This document shows positions 58,215 to 64,000 of a stretch of DNA of 64,000 nucleotides, piece after piece (positions within the stretch are counted from its first letter, which is position 1; each line of letters starts with the position of its first letter). Both the position numbers and the translations under genes were made by a program. Source of the DNA: Penicillus capitatus (Eukaryota > Chlorophyta). The notes beneath the pieces are model-generated. The model saw only the letters and a program-made list of their open reading frames with translations. It searched no databases and had not been told where the DNA came from. The stretch is from positions 248,001 through 312,000 of the forward strand of contig OZ287704.1 of NCBI GenBank assembly GCA_965649825.1, given 5' to 3'.

Positions 58215-59213
58215 ATGGACCCTCTGCCGCCGCTGCCGGTTCGGCAAGATTCGACGATGAGACATTTGACGCCTGAGGAAGGGATTCCAGAAGAATTGAG
58301 TTTGGCACAAAACGAAAGAGCGTCCTCCGCTGCATGCTCGTTTACACATATCGAAGGCGTGTTAGAACGGTTAACAATTGCCAAGTCATCAAGGCAGGAG
58401 ACACCACGAATCAGTGTGATCAGTGATATCGAAGGGATTCCGGAAAGGCAATGGATCTTCTCTGTGAGGGTGGCCAATAATCCAAGGATCCCGACAGAAA
58501 TGGATCAGCCTCTGTCGAAACGCGATGAGGGACGAGACTCGACCAATACAGCACAGGAGGTATCGAGAGGAACGGTGCACGAGCCACTCCATCCACCCAT
58601 CATCTGCGACATCGACCCGCAAGATGACGAAACAACGCAGCAGAGTGAGATGCCGATGCCTGTACCGGAGGAGGCGATTGTTCATGATGTGGAAATGGAG
58701 ACAGCGGTCACGATGGAATCGATTCCGCCAATGGAAGCCGTGTCTAACACATCGCACCATCAAGGAACTGCTAACGCATCCGAGATCTCTAGTTCCTCAG
58801 TGTTGGACCGTCAGACGCTGCCCAGAGAGGAGAGTTTTGCGCCGATGGGGTCGGATGGTTTCACTCCTCCTGCAGCTCCTGCTGAACCATTCATCGTGGA
58901 AGGCCATATAGACGAGGAGAAACGCAGCAGTCTGTTGGGTAAGAGCATGCAGATCTATCTGCCTAGAGTGTATTCTGCCTTGGTGTCTTGGTTACCAGGG
59001 AGTGATATGGGTATGCAGTGGGTGAATGGTTGCCGTCGCAGTCAGCGTAATCGATGCAAGCCTCTGCGTTGGTGGGATGGCGAGCACAAAGTCTATGGCA
59101 GGGAACACCATACTATGGCAACAGTAACGGGTTACGTGACGAAGAGTCCCAAGCCAGAATGGCCAAGACCTTCTCCTCGAACAACGACAACTCGAACAAA
59201 ACGATCGAGATAA
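58215..59213 (+). CDS. CENP-C-motif protein (putative inner kinetochore protein)
   Basis: A 332-residue frame from the ATG at 58215. Most of it is acidic, Ser/Pro/Glu-rich and probably disordered, with repeated phrases such as EEGIPEELSLA, IEGVLERLTIA and IEGIPERQW. Near 59028-59100 it has RRSQRNRCKPLRWWDGE followed by HKVYG. This matches the CENP-C motif (RRS.R....PL.YW.GE), the segment that docks CENP-C onto CENP-A nucleosomes. CENP-C proteins usually have a C-terminal cupin domain after the motif; here the protein ends about 45 residues later in a Thr/Arg tail. The upstream frame is open to 57933 without an ATG, so a 5' exon may exist. The motif match is clear; centromere function is inferred. 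Confidence 0.68.
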   Translation: MDPLPPLPVRQDSTMRHLTPEEGIPEELSLAQNERASSAACSFTHIEGVLERLTIAKSSRQETPRISVISDIEGIPERQWIFSVRVANNPRIPTEMDQPLSKRDEGRDSTNTAQEVSRGTVHEPLHPPIICDIDPQDDETTQQSEMPMPVPEEAIVHDVEMETAVTMESIPPMEAVSNTSHHQGTANASEISSSSVLDRQTLPREESFAPMGSDGFTPPAAPAEPFIVEGHIDEEKRSSLLGKSMQIYLPRVYSALVSWLPGSDMGMQWVNGCRRSQRNRCKPLRWWDGEHKVYGREHHTMATVTGYVTKSPKPEWPRPSPRTTTTRTKRSR

Positions 59214-59332
59214 CGATGGGCTACGGCGCTGTTCGAAACACTTAGATGCTGATGACAAAGGCACGAACGATCCATGCCTGCCTGTTAACCAATCACCCAT
59301 GGGGTCGAAAAACAGAGAGAGTGTCGGGGGCG

Positions 59333-62300
59333 TTATTTTGCATCGTACCATGTGACATCGGCCTTGCAGTCGACAGCCAGATCCACACGTAAGGGATTGC
59401 AGTAGCCGCCATCTGGTGTTGGAAACGGTCTCTCCATGCACTGCACGACCAATGACATAGCTTCATCTTTGAAAGCTGCGGGTCCTTCTAGGATGACTTC
59501 GTCGTGGATTTGAGAAAGAAGTCTGAAGCCCAACTGTTTTAACGGTTTATTGCTGTCGATTGCCAGCATGGCAGCTGTCACGATATCGGCTGCACTGCCC
59601 TGGATGGGCGTATTGATGGATGCCCGTTCGGCATGAGCGCGCAATCCTCCCGATGATCGGATCTCCGGAAGGTTACGTCTTCTGCCCAGCAATGTTGTCA
59701 CATAACCTGTCTGTCTGGCGTTCCGAATCGTGTTCTCTTGCCACTCTCGGACCTCTTGACGATCTGAGTACCACCTGAGGAGTGTCCATTGCATGTCATC
59801 TTTCTGTATGGCTGAAACCGATGCTCACCGTTGTAGTGTGTCTTCGGCCTCCTGGAGGCTGACCTCCCAATCCTTGGCAAGGCCATGAGGCGTCTTGCCG
59901 TAAGCGATAGAAAAATTGAGAACTTTGGCTCGGCGACGTTCGGAAGCGAAGACATCCTTCACAAGCTTCACGTCTTCACTGTCGCCGTTACCTCTCTCCA
60001 AAGCGACCTTGCCTAACAGCAGTGACTGGGATGGCCTCTGTCCAAATGGATGGTTCATGCATACATACCCTCTCTGATAGCCTCCTTGATGTGATCGTAC
60101 ATTCCGGCGGCGGTTCTGGAATGAAAGTCGCCGCCACTTTTGAAGGCTCCCAACATACTTCGGCAGTTTGTCAGATGGGCCAAAATGCGCAACTCCAGTT
60201 GCCCGTAGTCCGCCACAATCAACACATTCCCTTCTGTCGCTGTAAAAGACTGCCTCACCTGAATCCATACCACACGACACTTTGTGCAAAATCGAGAGAG
60301 CCTACCTGCCTTGTATCGATCTTTCTCCAGAGCTGGTTGGTTCTGCAGATTTGGCCGTCGGCAGCTCAACCGTCCTGTCTCAGTATTGAGATTCATGCTT
60401 CCGTGAATCCTGCCATCCGGTGTCTTAATTCTGTCATCTTGCAGCGGAAGAATAAACGATGCCAGAAGCGTCTTGATCGCACTGATCTCTAAGAGAGCTT
60501 CGACAGCGACGCATGCCTCCAGTCCTTCGCGATGATCATCAAAGGCAGCGTAGAGTGGACCCAAGCCATGTTCAGCCATCGTCTGGTTCATGATGGCGTT
60601 CTCTTCTTCGATATCTGAAACGATCGACATATCTTCATCCGGAATGCCAGAAGCGTCGGCACTGAGCAGATCGGACAGTTCATTATCGATACGGACATTG
60701 TATGTTTCTTCTAGAAGCTTCTGAGCAGCGCCAGGCTTCCCAACTAAAGCCTTTAGGGCAAGGGCGCTGACAGCTGGCCATCCAGCAGCGGTGAAGACTT
60801 TGGGGGTCAGAGGACATGGCTTTCCTTTGTCCCACAGTCCATGCAGCTCCACTGTCATCAGCTTCTTCGGTTTCTTTCCAGATTTTCCTTCTTGTATGAA
60901 CTTCGTATACTCTGGACTGTCCACCTGAACCACATCGTTGACCCTTGACTTCTTTTTAACGGATTCTGGACAGGTGTACCTTCAATTCTCGCACGAACTC
61001 GACGTAATCCATCTCGGAGTTGTTCTTGTCTCCCTCTCCGGATGCCTGCTTAGATTTCTTTTGTACCTTTCTTCGGCGAGTTCCGGCAAAGAGCAGTGTT
61101 CGAACTTGCGCATCGCTGCTTGGATTCATGTAAACGGCTCCTTCGACACGAGATCTTGCCCACGAACGAAAGCGTCCCATCGCCTTCTCCTGATCGATTT
61201 CTGCACGTGCTTGTGCCTCTTTCAGGTGCTCCGTATTTACATAGAAGCCAACATCCTCCATCTCTGTAAGGAGTTCACCAAAAGGTCGCCAGACAAGACA
61301 ATAGAAATCCCACAATGTCTTCATTTGCGGATAACAGACGCTGATGGAGGGGTCCATCACGCAACGGAACTTTGTCCGATCTTCGAGTTCGCTCTTGAGT
61401 TTGTGATAGAGATCGTACGTCGCTTTGGCATCTCTGGCAGAGTAGTAGATCCATCTCGGACGCAAGTGTTCATCCAGCTGAATCGTCTCGACGGGCGGCA
61501 CAATAACCGTAAGACCAAGGGTGCCATCTCGCTTTTCCTTGCGTTTCCCAAAAATCTTCTTCATCGAAATCTTCTTGCTCTCTGAACTCTCGAGTTTCAA
61601 CTAGACGCATGTGTCATGCAGCAGAGAGATAGTTTGGGATTCTGCACTTCTTTGGCCGTGGACAATGCTTCGAGTGAATATCCCTTTCCTTTACGAGAAG
61701 TATCCCACAGGCGTGCCATGTGCATCGTATCTCCTCCAAATCCTCGACAATGAATATGCATGTTTGTCATGACGTGGCGATCAAAACCATAATTATGCCA
61801 CACTTTCAGAAAACTACTGTCTTCGAAGAAATCCTTAAAGATTGCAAAAATCGCCTCGGTATATTCGGCGTCATCACCGTCTGATGACATGACAGCCCTG
61901 ATTTAAGATTTGTGTGACATTGGACATACCTTTGCCCATCGTGTCCACCCACAGATGCGTTTGCGGTGCCTCCGAGGACTCTTTTCCAAAATGGACATTT
62001 CCACAGTAGACAGAAAAGCACGTGACCGTTCCGTGTCCTCTCGGACTCTCTTTCAGCACATCGATGTTCTTAACCTCCGTATCACAGGCGAAGATTCGCT
62101 GCGGATTCTCTCTTAATGCCCGTCGCAATGTCGCCATGGCATGACGTGCCTATAACCAACCAACCGTCGCCTATCTCATCCATGTTTCACCGAACACGGC
62201 AGAACACCTGCTCCAGATTCTCCACAGCAAAGATTCTCTTTGCATTTTCCGACACCAAACGCTCGATCTCTTGTTCTGTACTCTGTTCTTCCTCAAGCTG

Positions 62301-62549
62301 CAACACTTCATCACGTCAAAAGAAGCTAGGAAGAAGTCAGACAGCGCTCACTCTTTTGTCTTCGGCGTCTTCTTTTTTCTCCTCCGCATCATCTGCGATC
62401 TCTGAAGAGACTGTACGATTCATTTGTGTCACGGTGTTGCCTTGACTGGTGATCCCATTTGAGATCGACGAAGGATGGCAGATGCTTGGCGGATTAAAGG
62501 AACCGCTCTTGTTGATAAAAGCTCCCCGTACACGATTCGTCATCGCCAT
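59333..62549 (-). CDS. Organellar family-A DNA polymerase (plant POP type)
   Basis: Replicative DNA polymerase of plastids and/or mitochondria in plants and algae. N-terminal 3'-5' exonuclease: IFACDTEVKNIDV (Exo I), FLKVWHNYGFDRHVM and DTMHMARLWD (Exo II), IYYSARDAKATYDLY (Exo III). Polymerase domain: GRLSCRRPNLQNQP, motif A LIVADYGQLELRILAHL (about 60191-60230), motif B KVLNFSIAYGKT (about 59891-59930) and motif C QIHDEVILEG (about 59491-59520), ending WYDAK. All catalytic residues are visible. The ATG at 62549 is the first in frame. A basic, transit-like frame just upstream (62875-62675, for example GLVPKRVLSAIDRPSR) can be spliced in phase but lacks an ATG, so the true 5' end is probably further up. 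Confidence 0.93.
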
Positions 62550-63118
62550 GTCGTGCGACCGATGACGCAGTCTCTCCTCTTCTTCCCGTGTCGTTTCTTC
62601 CTTTGTCTGTAATCCATTGATTTCCGTCGATTTCTCACCTGTCCATCGGATTCACGCCTTAACGATCAATCACATCATAGGCACATGCTTTTTATCGCTT
62701 CTGTTTGGGCCTGGGTACCGGATACACGGAAACTATTGCGCAAACGATCGACGATGTGGCGAGACGGACGATCGATCGCCGACAGAACGCGTTTTGGCAC
62801 GAGACCGATGCCGTTTCCACTGCGGCGTTCTGCACGTCTCGCCTCGCTCTGTACTGTTGGCAGAGAGGCCCTCAATGATGTCCTCAGCAGTGACCTTCAC
62901 CGGCAGACTACCACTAGGCCGTCAGGATGGATCCATACCGGACGCTGCTCATTCCGACACTCGACTCGAGAGGCACGACATCCGGAGGGAGCGACATGAA
63001 CATTCCTGTTCCCAATCGACGCACGTCTGTCTGGATCGAACGCGCCAGAGCGAGAGAAGAACGCGATGTCACGTCGAAGCCAAGCGTCTTGTCACAGTCG
63101 AAATCTTGACGGCCGTCG
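62550..63118. promoter_or_regulatory. Divergent region, DNA polymerase / IPK1
   Basis: About 570 bases between the chosen starts. The minus strand holds the probable transit-peptide exon of the polymerase (about 62875-62690). The plus strand has an ATG frame at 62927-63109 that does not splice obviously into the IPK1 frame. Confidence 0.4.
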
Positions 63119-64000
63119 ATGACGCCGGAATGGAGTGTCAAAGGAGAAGGACGCGCAAACGTGGTGTTTGAGTATACAGGCAGCGATTCTGATTGGGTAA
63201 CCCGATCGATGCTGCTCAATCGCGACACTCAATGGGTCTTCAGCGCGGAAAGGTCCTCCGAGTGGCAAAGAAACGACAGATAGAACTGGAACTCGGCGCT
63301 GAGGAGCTCGAAAAAGAGCTGTGGCAAGGGACAGCCCTGACGGACAAGACAAGTCGGTCGCTTAGCCATGTCCTTCAGTTCTGCCCGACATCGTGCTGTA
63401 GCAAGATTGGAAAAGAACGTCGCCTATGTTCAGTCCGTCATCGGGCCGAAACTCGGACAGCATTTTATTGAACATGGAGTGAGAATGCCTCGCTCTGGAT
63501 GGCGCGTCTAAGTGTGGCGGCGGTGATGATTGGTTAGAAAATTGTGGAGGTTCCACGCGATCTCTGCGTGAGGCATGGGGTCGAGTGTCAGGGATGGCTA
63601 TTGCCAGACAGCACCGTCTTTACAGAGGAAGGTATGACCGAACTAGCAGAAAGATGGATGGTTCTTTGAATGGTAGAGGAGGATGGGTGGCGTGACTGTG
63701 AACGTGTGTTTAGTCTGGAAATGAAACCAAAGTGCGGTTTCATTCCGGATGCGAAGACGATCGATGCATCGAATGCATTAAAGAAGAAAGCACCCCGTTT
63801 TCTGCTCCATCAATACCTCAAGCTCAAACAGGCGGATGACGTGCTCTGGCCTGTTCGCCAACTGACGGTTGCGTTTAGGGAAGGATCCCGCACATGAGTG
63901 ATTACTCACCATTGGAGTTATTTTCGGAGAATGTTCCCCAAATGCAACGCGCTTTGATGAAATTGATGCATAAGCCGCAGGTGCGTTCCTGCCGCTCCGA
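63119..64000 (+). CDS. Inositol-pentakisphosphate 2-kinase (IPK1), 3' truncated by window edge
   Basis: Phosphorylates inositol pentakisphosphate to phytate (InsP6). The ATG at 63119 opens MTPEWSVKGEGRANVVFEYTG, matching the N-lobe WVYRGEGAANLV-type start of IPK1. After an intron at 63197-63243 comes RGKVLRVAKK. Further exons carry NVAYVQSVIGPKLGQHFIE, VPRDLCVRHGVECQGWLLP and the signature FSLEMKPKCGFIPD (about 63709-63750), then RFLLHQYLKLKQADD. After a 38-nt intron (63841-63878) comes the conserved MSDYSPLELFSEN. An intron donor follows the last CAG at 63980 and the gene continues beyond the window. The joint before FSLEMK was not fully resolved. Confidence 0.88.

Overview
This is nuclear DNA of a compact-genome, plastid-bearing eukaryote, most likely a unicellular alga. 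Nearly every gene is broken by very short GT-AG introns, mostly 46-66 nt and as short as 37-39 nt, and neighbouring genes lie on both strands only tens to hundreds of bases apart. Plastid or photosynthetic ancestry is indicated by an ADP-glucose pyrophosphorylase, a plastid STIC2/YbaB-type nucleoid protein, an organellar seryl-tRNA synthetase, a plant-type organellar DNA polymerase, a plant-type cytidine deaminase, and Arg-rich, acid-poor N-terminal leaders on several products. No tRNA, rRNA, CRISPR array or bacterial operon was seen. The exact lineage cannot be fixed from the window; the starch enzyme leans towards Archaeplastida.

Layout. 0-6.2 kb: a ubiquitin-specific protease, a 13-exon phosphoglycerate dehydrogenase (minus), and a RING-H2 ligase. 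7.1-19.3 kb: two Spinster-like MFS transporter genes, about 10.4 kb apart in the same orientation. They are separated by gene-free spacer carrying broken Ty3/gypsy-type retroelement remnants. 20-25.3 kb: a small tetraspanin-like protein, cytidine deaminase head-to-head with seryl-tRNA synthetase, then unexplained spacer. 25.3-29 kb: a secreted cysteine-repeat protein and ADP-glucose pyrophosphorylase. 29.4-43.7 kb: KDM5-type histone demethylase, a Mediator-15-like protein, SF3B4 and a long coiled-coil protein. 43.7-47.5 kb: a tandem triplet of SnoaL/NTF2-like genes with probable plastid leaders. 47.8-64 kb: eIF3e, a THOC7-like protein, STIC2/YbaB, a SMARCC/SWI3 subunit, UPF2, a CENP-C-motif protein, organellar DNA polymerase, and inositol-pentakisphosphate 2-kinase, which runs off the right edge.

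The genes do not form one pathway. Two themes recur: chromatin, transcription and RNA metabolism (KDM5, MED15-like, SMARCC, CENP-C, SF3B4, THOC7-like, UPF2, eIF3e), and organelle biology (PHGDH, SerRS, AGPase, STIC2, DNA polymerase, the SnoaL-like triplet). Exon joins were worked out by eye from GT-AG sites, reading phase and family conservation. For PHGDH, both MFS genes, the tetraspanin-like gene, cytidine deaminase, SerRS, the Cys-repeat gene, AGPase, KDM5, the MED15-like gene, SF3B4 and STIC2 the exon lengths sum to whole codons.
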